Origin: Pirellula sp.
GTDB taxonomy: Bacteria; Planctomycetota; Planctomycetia; Pirellulales; Pirellulaceae
Assembly: GCA_021299695.1 (NCBI GenBank)
Contig: JAJTEK010000057.1
Location: 1 to 34,993 of the forward strand
Length of the DNA stretch: 34,993 bases
Direction of reading: 5' to 3'
Shown: piece by piece, positions 16,619-26,300 of the stretch
Layout: each line of letters begins with the position of its first letter
How positions within the stretch are numbered: position 1 is the stretch's first letter
Notes under the pieces: model-generated
Told to the model about the DNA's origin: nothing
The model's database searches: none
The model's input: the letters and a program-made list of their open reading frames with translations, nothing else
Program-made: the position numbers and the translations under genes

Positions 16619-16960
16619 ATGCCAACCTACGATTACGAGTGCGACGCTTGCGGCCATCGATTTGAGCTGTTCCAAAGCATCTCAGCCGACCCAGAGCGCA
16701 AGTGCCCTGCGTGCAAGAAACTCAAGCTTCGGCGCTTGATCGGCACCGGAGCGGCAGTAGTCTTCAAAGGCTCTGGGTTTTACCAAACCGATTACCGCAG
16801 CGACTCCTACAAAAAATCGGCTGCAGCCGACAGTGGATCCTCCTCGAGCGGTTCATCGAGCACCGAAAAACCCTCGAGTGAAAAAACGCCATCTGAAAAA
16901 CCGGCGAGTAAGTCCTCTGAAGTTCCGGCACCGAAAAAAAACTCAAAGAAAAAAGACTAG
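16619..16960 (+). CDS. FmdB-family zinc ribbon protein
   Basis: The protein has 113 residues. It begins MPTYDYECDACGHRFELFQS, the FmdB/CxxC_CxxC regulatory-protein signature, with the zinc cysteines at 8, 11, 29 and 32, followed by RRLIGTGAAVVFKGSGFYQTDY. The last about 45 residues are low complexity, rich in Ser, Lys, Pro and Glu, and likely disordered. FmdB was first described as a putative regulator of formamidase genes, but members of the family occur widely and have no settled function. It lies 68 bases after grpE and is the last gene of the chaperone cluster; a link to proteostasis is inference from position. Confidence 0.9.
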   Translation: MPTYDYECDACGHRFELFQSISADPERKCPACKKLKLRRLIGTGAAVVFKGSGFYQTDYRSDSYKKSAAADSGSSSSGSSSTEKPSSEKTPSEKPASKSSEVPAPKKNSKKKD

Positions 16961-16985
16961 AGTCTTGATAAACCAGTAGTCAGAC

Positions 16986-17067
16986 GACGCGCAAGCGTCG
17001 GCGTCTTCTCCATGGTAGAGCCATTGTCCCCAATGGCTCTACCCGACGCGCAAGCGTCGGCGTCTTC
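16986..17067. repeat. 23-bp direct repeats flanking a 13-bp perfect hairpin
   Basis: The 23-bp sequence starting GACGCGCAAGCGTCGGCGTC occurs at 16986-17008 and 17045-17067; each copy folds by itself (GACGC-GCAA-GCGTC). Between them GGTAGAGCCATTG (17014-17026) pairs perfectly with CAATGGCTCTACC (17031-17043) around a TCCC loop. The block follows the FmdB-like gene by 25 bases and could end the chaperone transcript, though there is no U-run. Confidence 0.85.
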
Positions 17068-17108
17068 GGTTTTCGGCTGTTTTGTCTCACCAGCCACAGT
17101 CACTTCAA

Positions 17109-17140
17109 GCGTCGATCGATTCGGGACAATCGATCGACGC
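17109..17140. repeat. Perfect 13-bp inverted repeat hairpin
   Basis: GCGTCGATCGATT (17109-17121) and AATCGATCGACGC (17128-17140) are exact reverse complements with a 6-base loop. It lies between convergent genes (FmdB-like plus strand, DUF1552 minus strand), where a bidirectional terminator would be expected, but no flanking T-run is present. Confidence 0.75.
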
Positions 17141-17177
17141 GCATTGACCGAGTGCGAGGAGGGGACTTTACACCAGT

Positions 17178-17415
17178 CAAAAACGCTCGATCGAGCACTT
17201 CGGTCCAATGCTTTGTTCGTGCTTCTTCTCGTACTCGTACTCAGCATCGCGGTACTCGTACTCGTACTCGAAGCGATCCAGTATAGCAATCCGACCCATT
17301 GACCCACAAGTAGTCGCGAACTGCCTCGATCAACGATCGGCATCGCCGAGGTTCAAACAGCCATCGAGTACGAGTACCGTTTCACTGAGTACCGCTTCGC
17401 TGAGTACGAGTACGA
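17178..17415 (-). repeat. Dispersed repeat element A with (CGTACT)n ends
   Basis: TCGTACTCGTACTCAGC (17229-17245) is repeated as an exact reverse complement at 17399-17415, and further GTACTC/GAGTAC runs lie inside both arms. The part at 17178-17245 aligns with 21527-21600 of element B. On the minus strand both carry an open tail rich in alternating E and Y or H, ending alike: EYEYEKKHEQ...PK...ERF-stop here and EHEHEHEKQPEQ...PK...GRF-stop in B. That suggests a decayed coding repeat. No transposase is encoded. Confidence 0.7.
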
Positions 17416-17464
17416 CGAAATCCGATGCGAGGGCACGATCTACCATTTCAGCGCGGTTAACAGA

Positions 17465-18832
17465 TCAGATCAGATCAGGAAGGTGCCCTTGGCTATCGCC
17501 GAGTTTCTCCAGGTCGACTTCCATACGATCGAGCAACGACAGCCACAAATTGCTGATCGGGGTTTCCTTCGGGAATACCATGTGCCTACCTGTTTTGAGC
17601 GTGCCAGAACCACCACCGGCCACGAGGATGGGCAAGTCCTCATGATTGTGCGCATTGCCATCATGGATCCCGCTTCCGTAGGCGATCATCGAATGGTCAA
17701 GCAACGTTCCTGGCCCCTCTTGAATCGATTGGAGTTTGGTCAGGAAATAAGCCAACTGCTTGGTATGAAAGATATTGATTTGTCTTAGCTTCGATTGTTT
17801 CGAACCGTCCCCTCCGTGGTGTGACAAATCGTGATGCCCCTCGGGCACATCGATAAACGAATACGACTTGTTGCTCCCTTCGTTAGCCAAGACAAAGGTG
17901 ATGACCCGCGTTACGTCGGCTTGAAAGGCCAAGACCATCAAATCGGCCATCATACGAATATGCTCCTCGTAGACGGCAGGAATACTCTGCGGTACAGAAT
18001 ACTCGGGAACCTTTACCGGCGGCAGTTTTTCTGAACGCTCGATCCGAAGTTCAATATCGCGTATCGAAGAGAAATACTCATCGAGTTTACGCTGATCGTT
18101 GGCCGCCAAGCGCCCAGTAAGCGACTTGGAGTCCTCTCGAACGAAATCCAAAATGCTCTTGCGCCTTGCGTCCCGTTCGACTCGGGGCGAGTCATTGCTC
18201 GAACCGAACAACCGATCGAAGACAATCCGAGGATTGACCTCCTTGGGCAACGGTTGAGTCGCCGATCGCCAAGACATCGTCGAAGAGTAAACGCAACTGT
18301 AGCCCGAATCGCAGTTGCCTGCCATCGCACCTGCCTCGGTGCCGATCTCCAGAGAAGCCAATCGCGTTTGGTTGCCGACCCGCGAGGCTGCAACTTGGTC
18401 TACACTTACTCCATTGCGAATATTCACTCCGTCGGTCTTCAAAGGACGAGCACCGGTCAAGAATGCGGATAAAGCCCTCGCATGATCGCCCCCGCCATCG
18501 GCGTAAGCTCTCGCGCCGTCGGCAGTCAGGCCTGAGACGACCAAAAGCTTGTCTTGCACCGGGGCCAAGGGCTCGAGGATCGGAGAAAGCTCAAATCCCT
18601 TTGCAGCCGAATCGAAAGCCGGTGTTAGTGATGACGGAGTTTTGGGAGTCCAGTCGGCCATGTTCTTGCCGTTAGGTACATACAAAAACGCCATGCGATT
18701 TGGTGCTTTGGGGACCGAGTCCTGTGCCCAACTCGTCATGCCAGACATCCCCTCGAGCCAGGGCAATCCTAGCGACACACCCACCCCGCGCAATAGCGTT
18801 CTTCGGTCCATCGGCCTACTGGGAATCAGCAT
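17465..18832 (-). CDS. DUF1552 domain protein, Tat-exported
   Basis: The protein has 455 residues. A twin-arginine signal (MDRRTLLRGVGVSLGLPWLE, from residue 8) precedes the DUF1552 body, recognisable by NRMAFLYVPNGKNMADWTP, DKLLVVSGL, GGGDHARALSAFLTGARP, and late MIAYGSGIHDGNAHNHEDLP and LVAGGGSGTLKTGRHM. DUF1552 proteins occur almost always next to DUF1592-type cytochromes in planctomycetes and relatives; the biochemical role is not known. The gene starts four bases after the DUF1592 stop, with AAGGAG seven bases before ATG 18832. The 3' end runs into a short CAGAT microsatellite (17461-17478) that supplies the last codons and the stop. Confidence 0.94.
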   Translation of the reverse strand: MLIPSRPMDRRTLLRGVGVSLGLPWLEGMSGMTSWAQDSVPKAPNRMAFLYVPNGKNMADWTPKTPSSLTPAFDSAAKGFELSPILEPLAPVQDKLLVVSGLTADGARAYADGGGDHARALSAFLTGARPLKTDGVNIRNGVSVDQVAASRVGNQTRLASLEIGTEAGAMAGNCDSGYSCVYSSTMSWRSATQPLPKEVNPRIVFDRLFGSSNDSPRVERDARRKSILDFVREDSKSLTGRLAANDQRKLDEYFSSIRDIELRIERSEKLPPVKVPEYSVPQSIPAVYEEHIRMMADLMVLAFQADVTRVITFVLANEGSNKSYSFIDVPEGHHDLSHHGGDGSKQSKLRQINIFHTKQLAYFLTKLQSIQEGPGTLLDHSMIAYGSGIHDGNAHNHEDLPILVAGGGSGTLKTGRHMVFPKETPISNLWLSLLDRMEVDLEKLGDSQGHLPDLI

Positions 18833-18836
18833 AGCA

Positions 18837-21281
18837 TTACTCCTTACCCCGCCTTAAAAACGGTTCACTCAAGACGATCTCACGAATCAAGGATTGAAAC
18901 TTGTACCCCTGGGCGGGCATCGACGCGACGATTTTCTCGATCGTGGGCCGATCGTAGTATTCTACCCCACGGCCCAGGGCATAGGTCAGCATTTTCTCCG
19001 TCAGACATCGGATGAAGTCCTCAGGTTTGTCCAAGAGAATCGATTTTAAATCCCCCGGCCCCGAAAAGCTCGACCCGTCGTCAAACTGCCCAGAGGCATC
19101 GATTTCAAAGGAACCATCCTTGGTCCGATAAGCTCCGGTAGCATCAAAGTTCTCCAACGCAAAGCCGATCGGATCCATCTTGGCATGACAACTTGCACAT
19201 GCAGGATTCTGCCGATGAACCTCCATACGCTTGCGAAGCGATGCTGCCGAAACATCCTCCGCATCGGTCGACAATTCTGGGACATTCGGAGGGGGCGGGG
19301 GAGGGGGGGCACCAAGAAACTGCTCCAAGATCCATCGGCCTCTTTTGACCGGCGAAGTCCGAGTCGGATTCGAGGTCGCCGTAAGCACGCTCGCCTGGGT
19401 GATCAAACCACCTCGCCTGCGGTCCTGCAACGCGACTCGCTGGAACGACTCCCCAAGGATCGGCTTGCCATCGGGCGCTACGGCAGCTTGGCCCATGGCG
19501 TTTCCCGATGTGTCGGCGATCCCGTAATGCTTTGCCAAAGCCTCGTCGAGATACGTGTAGTCAGCATCGATAAGCTCCAAGACACTTCGATTCTCACGGA
19601 GCACCGATTCGAAAAACAACTCCGTTTCTCTCTTCATCGATGACTTGAGCTTGGGCCCAAACGATGGAAACAACTTCACATCGGCAGCAAAAGAATCCAG
19701 CCTCTGAATCTGAAGCCACTGCGTTGCAAAACTCGCTACCAGTGCGCTCGATCTCGGATCGGCAAGCATCCTTGTCACATGCGTCGAAAGCTCCCGAAGC
19801 AGCGTCCCATTCTCGGCCGCATCGAAAAGCAACTCGTCAGGCATCGATGACCACAGGAAATACGAAAGCCTTGAAGCGACGGCATAGGAGTCCAAATCCC
19901 GAGTCTGAAGACTCGACGCTTGGTCGTCGGTCTCAACGCGAAAAAGAAACTTCGGCGAACATAACACCGCTTGCATCGCAACTTGCATCGCCGACTCCCA
20001 CTTGAGCCCCCCGGCTGTCATCTGATCGACCCAAGCGGCTAGCTTCTCAAGCTCTTGGGGGTCGACCGGTCGGCGATAGGCTCTGCGCATCAAGCGCCCA
20101 AGCGCCTCACGGGTTTGCTCAGGGACCGATTTCCCAGGATCGACCGCCAAAAGACGGCGGTGCGTCTCTGGACGCGTATCGAGCGGCCCATCGAGGGCCA
20201 TGTGCTCGACATAAAGTTTGGCCCATTGCCCCTCAGGACGCTTCCGCTGCCCTACGATCAATCGGTCGCGATTGGCCATCGCCGGAATACTCACTTCGAT
20301 CACCTCGGCTCGATCTGCCGACTGGGCCGAGACTTCGAAGGTCTTGAGAATTCGCGCCGGCCGAGGAAAGCTACCGCTGATCGTCTCAAGCTCCGCATCG
20401 CTCGATGGATCCGCCAAATCCTTGCCATGGATCAAGATCACCCCTTGGATACTCTGAGCATCCGAAGCGACCCCGTAGACCTTCGTTCGAAACAAGTATT
20501 CGCCGGATGCTTCCCACTGGTATGGAGTATGAATCGGACCTGTTTCAATCCCCTCCTTGCCCGCAGTGTCCAACCGACGGTACCCGTTGTCCATCAGCCT
20601 CGAGGCCACCTCGGCGGAGGCCGGCTCGGTGTACTGACTCGACAAATGACGTTTGGGAACCGCCGGTGGATCGGGTGTGATAGCCCGACTGAGAATACCC
20701 TCGGCCGCATCCAAATACCGTTCCATGAGCACCGGTGGCAAACTCAACACATCGCCAATATTGTCAAAACCATATCCGATGTCATCCGATGGGAACTCGC
20801 CCGTGGGGTCAAAGTCCACGCCGATCAAATCGCGAATCGTGTTCTTGTACTCAAGCCGATTAAGCCGACGCATCGTGACTCGTCCCGGCTCGGGCTTCGC
20901 GTCCCGGTCCGCACGATCGAAAATCCCTTCGATTTGCTTGACGAATTTCTCCGCCTCGGAAACACCAGGCGATCGCTCCTCTTTCGGTGGCATTGAACCG
21001 GATCGGACCTGCTTGATCACGTTCATCCATACCTTACGCTCCCGAACGATCGAGTCCGAATCGCTAAAACGCGTCAGGACCATCTCGGCCTGTGGCTCGA
21101 TCTCCGAATGGCACTTCGAACAGTACTCGTCGATAAATGCCTTTCCAAACGTCTTGTAATCAGCAGGCGGATCCTGACCACAGACCCGTTTCGAAACACC
21201 CAGTGCAACGATCAAAACCAAAAAAACTCGCCAAGCTCGATTCGAGTGCTCAAGCCACCAAAAATGCATCGTACATCCCAT
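18837..21281 (-). CDS. DUF1592/DUF1588/DUF1587/DUF1585 cytochrome c-like protein
   Basis: The protein has about 814 residues from ATG 21281, chosen for GGAG five bases upstream; ATG 21269 is also possible. A longer reading frame to 21371 begins inside a repeat element and is unlikely. An N-terminal hydrophobic segment (VFLVLIVALGVSKRVCG) acts as signal or lipoprotein-type leader. A haem-binding CSKCH lies near residues 54-58, followed by DUF1587 (MRRLNRLEYKNTIRDLIGVD), DUF1595, DUF1592 (ASRLSYFLWSSMPDELL), DUF1588 with a second haem motif CASCH (before MDPIGFALENFDATG) and DUF1585 (ALGRGVEYYDRPTIEKIV). These large periplasmic proteins are a planctomycete hallmark, proposed but not shown to oxidise complex substrates. 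It is cotranscribed with the DUF1552 gene. Confidence 0.94.
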   Translation of the reverse strand: MGCTMHFWWLEHSNRAWRVFLVLIVALGVSKRVCGQDPPADYKTFGKAFIDEYCSKCHSEIEPQAEMVLTRFSDSDSIVRERKVWMNVIKQVRSGSMPPKEERSPGVSEAEKFVKQIEGIFDRADRDAKPEPGRVTMRRLNRLEYKNTIRDLIGVDFDPTGEFPSDDIGYGFDNIGDVLSLPPVLMERYLDAAEGILSRAITPDPPAVPKRHLSSQYTEPASAEVASRLMDNGYRRLDTAGKEGIETGPIHTPYQWEASGEYLFRTKVYGVASDAQSIQGVILIHGKDLADPSSDAELETISGSFPRPARILKTFEVSAQSADRAEVIEVSIPAMANRDRLIVGQRKRPEGQWAKLYVEHMALDGPLDTRPETHRRLLAVDPGKSVPEQTREALGRLMRRAYRRPVDPQELEKLAAWVDQMTAGGLKWESAMQVAMQAVLCSPKFLFRVETDDQASSLQTRDLDSYAVASRLSYFLWSSMPDELLFDAAENGTLLRELSTHVTRMLADPRSSALVASFATQWLQIQRLDSFAADVKLFPSFGPKLKSSMKRETELFFESVLRENRSVLELIDADYTYLDEALAKHYGIADTSGNAMGQAAVAPDGKPILGESFQRVALQDRRRGGLITQASVLTATSNPTRTSPVKRGRWILEQFLGAPPPPPPPNVPELSTDAEDVSAASLRKRMEVHRQNPACASCHAKMDPIGFALENFDATGAYRTKDGSFEIDASGQFDDGSSFSGPGDLKSILLDKPEDFIRCLTEKMLTYALGRGVEYYDRPTIEKIVASMPAQGYKFQSLIREIVLSEPFLRRGKE

Positions 21282-21330
21282 GGATACTCCAACAATAAAA
21301 ATCCCCAATATGGGGGCCCGCCAACCCGAC

Positions 21331-21814
21331 GTGCTCAGTCCGCCGCGGCGGACGGTGCTCGTCCTCGTCATCGATGCTCAGAGTATACTCGCCCAGGGAT
21401 TCCGACGAACGACCCCTAGGTTTCAAAAGTATTCGCGACCTATTCGATCGAAAGGCGATAGACCTCAAGTCGGTCATGGTCAAACGACGACCATCACCGA
21501 GCATCCGCCAGTGAGGTATCTAAAGTCAAAAACGCCCGAACGGATGCTTCGGTGCATGGTTTTGTTCTGGCTGTTTTTCGTGCTCGTGCTCGTGCTCGAT
21601 CGAGCACGCAATTGTATCATTCCATCCCGGTCAACGCGCTGCTCGGGCAGGAATTTGGTAATAGAGGTAACGAATAGGATAATGGAGATAAGGAGCGTGA
21701 TCCGCAAGTCGGGGAACGGCGGTTTGTGGGCCGTAAGGCAAGGCGCGTTGATGCCATGCACGCGAAGCGTTCGATTACGATTACGAGCACCGTCCGCCAC
21801 GGCGGACTGAGCAC
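21331..21814. repeat. Dispersed repeat element B with 32-bp inverted termini
   Basis: The segment at 21331-21362 (starting GTGCTCAGTCCGCCGCGGCG) is repeated in inverted orientation at 21783-21814 with one mismatch in 32. Each arm contains a palindrome, GTCCGCC-GC-GGCGGAC in the left one. Inside lie a (GTGCTC)3 run with GTGCTCGATCGAGCAC at about 21586-21606 and a stretch similar to element A (21527-21600). No transposase and no clear target-site duplication are visible, so the element is MITE-like in shape only. The 269 bases from 21815 to the LysR gene hold nothing else I can name. Confidence 0.75.
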
Positions 21815-22083
21815 GAGCACGATAGGAGCCTGTGGTCGCGTAGGCCAGAACAAAAGACTGTCACTGATGTCCCACTTCGATGAAGAGCACCACGGTTACA
21901 ATCGGATTCAATGAAAAAAACCGATCATTTAGACAATCGATACTCCCCCCTTAAAGCATTCACAAAGGTAATAACTCCTCCATAAACCACCAAATGCCGC
22001 ATTTCGCCCGGGGTTCGGGGCTTCTTCGAACGTCTAGCTCCATTCCCAAGCCTTGACGCACCGCCCCTGAAGCGATATCTTAA

Positions 22084-23163
22084 ATGCCTGAATTTAATGG
22101 AAGGAGATCCAAAATTAGTAAATCAGATAAAAAGGCGGCTAGTCAAGCGGTCCACATCCGGTCGCTCAAGGTCTTCTACGATGTGGTACGCAAGAGAAGT
22201 TTCTCCCATGCGGCCGTCGAGCATGGTATGACCCAAAGCGCCGCGAGCCAGAGCGTCCAGCACCTCGAGGAATTCCTCGGCGTGAAGCTCATCGATCGAA
22301 CCAAACGCCCTTTTGTCATGACCGCCGAAGGCCAAAAGTTCTTCGATGGACTCTCGGCGGTTCTGCGCCAGTTCGACTCCTTGGTCGAAGAAGTCCGTGC
22401 AGGGAATAACTCTGCGGCCGCTATCACCGGCCATGTGATGGTCGCCTCGATCTATTCGATGGGGTTGTCCTACCTGCCGACCCTCCAGGAGCAATTCGCG
22501 AAAGCCTGCCCCGCAGCGACGATGAATTATCACTTGGCACATCCCCACGAAGTCTATCGAATGGTAGAGCAAGGGACCGTCGATTTCGGGATGGTCAGCT
22601 ATCCAGAATCGACCCACTCGATCGTAGCGACCAACTGGCGACATGAGCCGATGGCTCTGGTCGCCTCGCCTAGGCACCGCTTGGCCTCGATGCCCCAACC
22701 GATTCGGCCCGAAGATCTCTCGCAAGTCGCGCTGGTCGCTTTCGCGCAAAATTTAAAAATCCGACAGGAAATCGATCGTCAACTCCGACAACTTGGGGTA
22801 ACCATGCGGATCGCAGTCGAACTCGATAACATCGATTCAGTCAAACATGCCGCAGTAGTCAACAGCGGTGTTGCGATCCTCCCAAAACTTACGGTTCAAA
22901 ACGAGGTGGAAGCCGGTTCATTGACAATGCTCAAATGCGAAGGCTTGAACCTAACACGTCCGTTAGGAATCATCCAGAAACGAGACGTTTCCATGTCGCG
23001 TGCAGCAAGAGCCTTTACCGAATTGATCATCGGTCATGCCATTTGGACCGGAGACTCAAATCAAGAGGAGCTTGTCCCTACCAGCCATTCAGAACCATCG
23101 ACAGGCTCGATCGACCCGAACAAAACCAATGTTCTAGCCGATGCAACGCCAGCCTCTTCGTAG
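22084..23163 (+). CDS. LysR-family transcriptional regulator
   Basis: The protein has 359 residues. The winged HTH at about 27-86 (IRSLKVFYDVVRKRSFSHAA, then MTQSAASQSVQHLEEFLGVKLIDR) is typical LysR. The effector-binding domain follows (about 115-320: GHVMVASIYSMGLSYLPTLQ; VALVASPRHRL; SVKHAAVVNSGVAILPKLTV). It has a 35-residue disordered C-terminal tail not usual in the family. Upstream of gltB by 138 bases in the same direction, it may control glutamate synthase, as GltC does in Bacillus (inference). The start is odd: ATG 22084 has no Shine-Dalgarno site, whereas a perfect GGAAGGAG inside codons 6-8 precedes an in-frame ATT at 22114 by seven bases. Confidence 0.92.
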   Translation: MPEFNGRRSKISKSDKKAASQAVHIRSLKVFYDVVRKRSFSHAAVEHGMTQSAASQSVQHLEEFLGVKLIDRTKRPFVMTAEGQKFFDGLSAVLRQFDSLVEEVRAGNNSAAAITGHVMVASIYSMGLSYLPTLQEQFAKACPAATMNYHLAHPHEVYRMVEQGTVDFGMVSYPESTHSIVATNWRHEPMALVASPRHRLASMPQPIRPEDLSQVALVAFAQNLKIRQEIDRQLRQLGVTMRIAVELDNIDSVKHAAVVNSGVAILPKLTVQNEVEAGSLTMLKCEGLNLTRPLGIIQKRDVSMSRAARAFTELIIGHAIWTGDSNQEELVPTSHSEPSTGSIDPNKTNVLADATPASS

Positions 23164-23220
23164 ACCGTAAATAAGGTTCTTGCCAACCGAGTCGCGGCCA
23201 TAAATGGACAGATTTCATAG

Positions 23221-23263
23221 GGAAATTTCCACGTCGCTCCTCGGCCTGTAGATCGCTGATCTA
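23221..23263 (+). promoter_or_regulatory. Two palindromes upstream of gltB, operator candidates
   Basis: GGAAATTTCC (23221-23230) is a perfect 10-bp palindrome, and TAGATC-GCT-GATCTA (23249-23263) a perfect 15-bp dyad. They end 71 and 38 bases before the gltB ATG. Two dyads about 28-33 bases apart resemble the recognition and activation sites of LysR-type regulators, and the LysR gene is adjacent. Binding is inference. Confidence 0.4.
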
Positions 23264-23301
23264 GTTTCCATCCACCATCACTTCCCCCTGCTACTGAGTC
23301 T

Positions 23302-26300
23302 ATGAATACTCCTTACGGATACCCCACCAAACAGGGCCTGTATGACCCAGAACTCGAAAAAGATTCCTGCGGTGTTGGTTTTGTCGCGAACGTAAAAGGT
23401 GTGCCTAGCCATCAGATCGTCGTCGATGCAGACACGATCCTCAGGAACATGGACCACCGGGGTGCGTGTGGCTGCGAACAGAACACCGGCGACGGGGCTG
23501 GTATTCTCGTTGGACTGCCTGATAAGTTTCTCCGACGCGTCGCGAAAAGTACGTTCGGAGTCGATTTACCCGCCAAGGGTCTTTGGGCCGCCGGCAATAT
23601 CTTCTTCCCTAAAATCGCCGCAGAACGCGACAAATGCCGCCGGATCTTCAACCGACTCATCAGCTCCGAGGGCCAAACCCTCATCGGTTGGCGCGACGTT
23701 CCCCAGCAAGCAGATCTTGCCGACATCGGTCCGACTGCACGCTCGGCAGAGCCTTGGACCGAACAGGTCTTCATCCAAGCAGCCGAGGGGATCTCATCCG
23801 AGGAATTCGAGCGCAAGCTCTATGCGATTCGCAAGCAGGCCAGCCACACGCTGCGCAACGATTCGACCCTCGAACAAGCCTCCTTGTTCTACGTCTGCTC
23901 GCTCTCTACCAAAACACTCATCTACAAAGGGATGCTCACTCCGGCCCAAGTGGTCCCCTACTATCCCGACCTCTCCGAGGAGGATTTTGAAACCCACCTG
24001 GCCATGGTCCACTCGCGGTTTTCGACCAATACATTCCCGAGTTGGGATCGGGCCCAACCGCTGCGATTCATGAGCCACAACGGGGAGATCAACACCCTCC
24101 GAGGAAACATCAACTGGATGAGGGCTCGCGAAGGCATGGCCCAGAGCGAGCTTTTCGGCGAGGAACTCAAGAAACTTTTCCCCGTCGTCGAGCCTATGTG
24201 CTCAGACTCCGGAACCTTCGACAACGTTCTGGAATTCCTGCTGATGAATGGCCGAACGCTCCAAGAAGCCATCATGATGATGGTCCCTGAGGCTTGGCAA
24301 AAACACGACACGATGTCGCAAGAAAAAAAGGCCTTCTACGAGTACTTCAGTTGCCTGATGGAACCCTGGGACGGACCGGCCTCGATCGTCTTTACCGACG
24401 GAAAATACATCGGTGCGACCCTCGATCGCAATGGACTGCGCCCCAGCCGATACTACCTGACGACCGACGATCGCGTCATCATGGCCAGCGAAGTCGGTGT
24501 CCTACCAGTCGATCCTGCCATCGTCAAAGAAAAAGGACGATTGCAACCCGGACGTATGTTCCTGATCGACTTTGACCAAGGCCGCTTGATTCCCGACGAG
24601 GAACTCAAGTCCTCTTTTGCAGCCAAGCGGAACTACCAGGAATGGCTCCGAGAAGGCCGCATCACCTTGGACCAACTGGCCAAAGCCAAAGAGTGGCACG
24701 GATTTTATCCCGATACGCTCCTGTCTCGCATGCAAGCCTTCGGCTACACCATCGAAACGATGCACTTTATGCTCGTGCCGATGATCCAAACCCAAGTCGA
24801 CCCTATCGGCTCGATGGGCAACGACTCTGCGATCGCCTGCCTTAGCGACCAACCTCGCCTGATCTACGATTACTTCAAGCAGCTCTTCGCACAAGTCACC
24901 AATCCGTCGATCGATTCGATCCGAGAAGACGTGATCATGTCGCTCGAGTGCTACATCGGTCCCGAAAAAAACCTCCTGGCAGCTACCCCAGAACACTGCC
25001 ATCGCTTGCTCATCCACCACCCGATCCTAACCAACGAGGAACTCGGGGCCCTGAAGAACATGGATCTGCGCGGCTGGAAAACCGCTTCGATCGATATCAC
25101 TTTCGATCGCTCACTTGGAAAAGCCGGCCTCGAAAAAACACTCGATCGAATCTGCGATGAAGCCGAGAAAGCCATCGATGATGGATACTCGCTAGTCCTG
25201 CTGACGGACCGAGCTCTCTCGAACCAACGCGTCGCTGTCAGCAGCCTACTTGCCTGCGGCGCTGTCCACCAACACCTCGTCAAAGTCGCCAAACGGACCG
25301 CCATCGGGATCGTCGTAGAAACCGGAGAAGCTCGCGAAGTCCACCACCACTGCCTGCACGTCGGCTTCGGCGCCGATGCAATCAACCCTTACCTGGCTTT
25401 CGAATCGCTCTGGCAAGCTTCCCGAGACGGGATGCTCGAAGAAAAAGACGAAGACAAGATCGTCGCTCAATACCGCAAAGCGGTCGCCAAAGGGATGCTC
25501 AAAGTCATGGCCAAGATGGGCATCAGCACCCTGGCTAGCTACAAAGGTGCCCAAATCTTCGAAGCCCTCGGATTGCAAAACGATGTCATCGAACGCTGCT
25601 TCAAAGGAACCAGCAGCCGCATCCAAGGCTGTAGCTTCGATATCCTCGCCGAGGAAACCCTCCGAAGACACGCTCTGGCCTTCCCAACCGAACGCTCAGA
25701 CGCTTGGTCCATGCTCCCAAACGTCGGCGAATTCCACTGGAGAGCCGAAGGCGAAAAACACGGCTGGGATCCTGCTGCCATCGCCGATATCCAAGTCGCT
25801 GCCCGAAACGGCGATAAAAATGCCTATCGACGCTTCGCCGATCACATCAACCAAGACGCTCGTATGAGGTACGCCCTACGTGGCCTCTTCGAATTCCAAT
25901 CCACCCGCGACCCGATCCCCTTGGACAAAGTTCAAACGGCCGACAAAATCGTCAAACGATTCTGCACCGGCGCGATGAGCCTCGGATCGATCAGCTCCGA
26001 AGCCCACGAAACGCTCGCCATCGCCATGAACCGCGTCGGCGGCAAAAGCAATACCGGCGAGGGAGGCGAAGACCCAGCCCGCTTCAAAATCCTCGATAAC
26101 GGGGATAGCAAACGATCTGCCATCAAACAGGTAGCCTCCGGGCGTTTCGGCGTGACCATCGAATACCTGACCAACGCCGATGAACTGCAAATCAAAATCT
26201 CACAAGGTGCCAAGCCCGGGGAAGGTGGAGAATTGCCCGGTCGAAAAGTCGATAAATACATCGCCAAAATCCGCTACAGCACCCCAGGCGTCGGACTCAT

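Noticed and set aside
16957-17343. Minus-strand open frame of 128 codons in the repeat region
   Set aside because: It runs through hairpins and (GTACTC)n repeats and its product is low complexity.
21480-21800. Minus-strand open frame of 106 codons inside element B
   Set aside because: It is composed of repeat-derived peptide at both ends and shows no family features; treated as part of the dispersed element.
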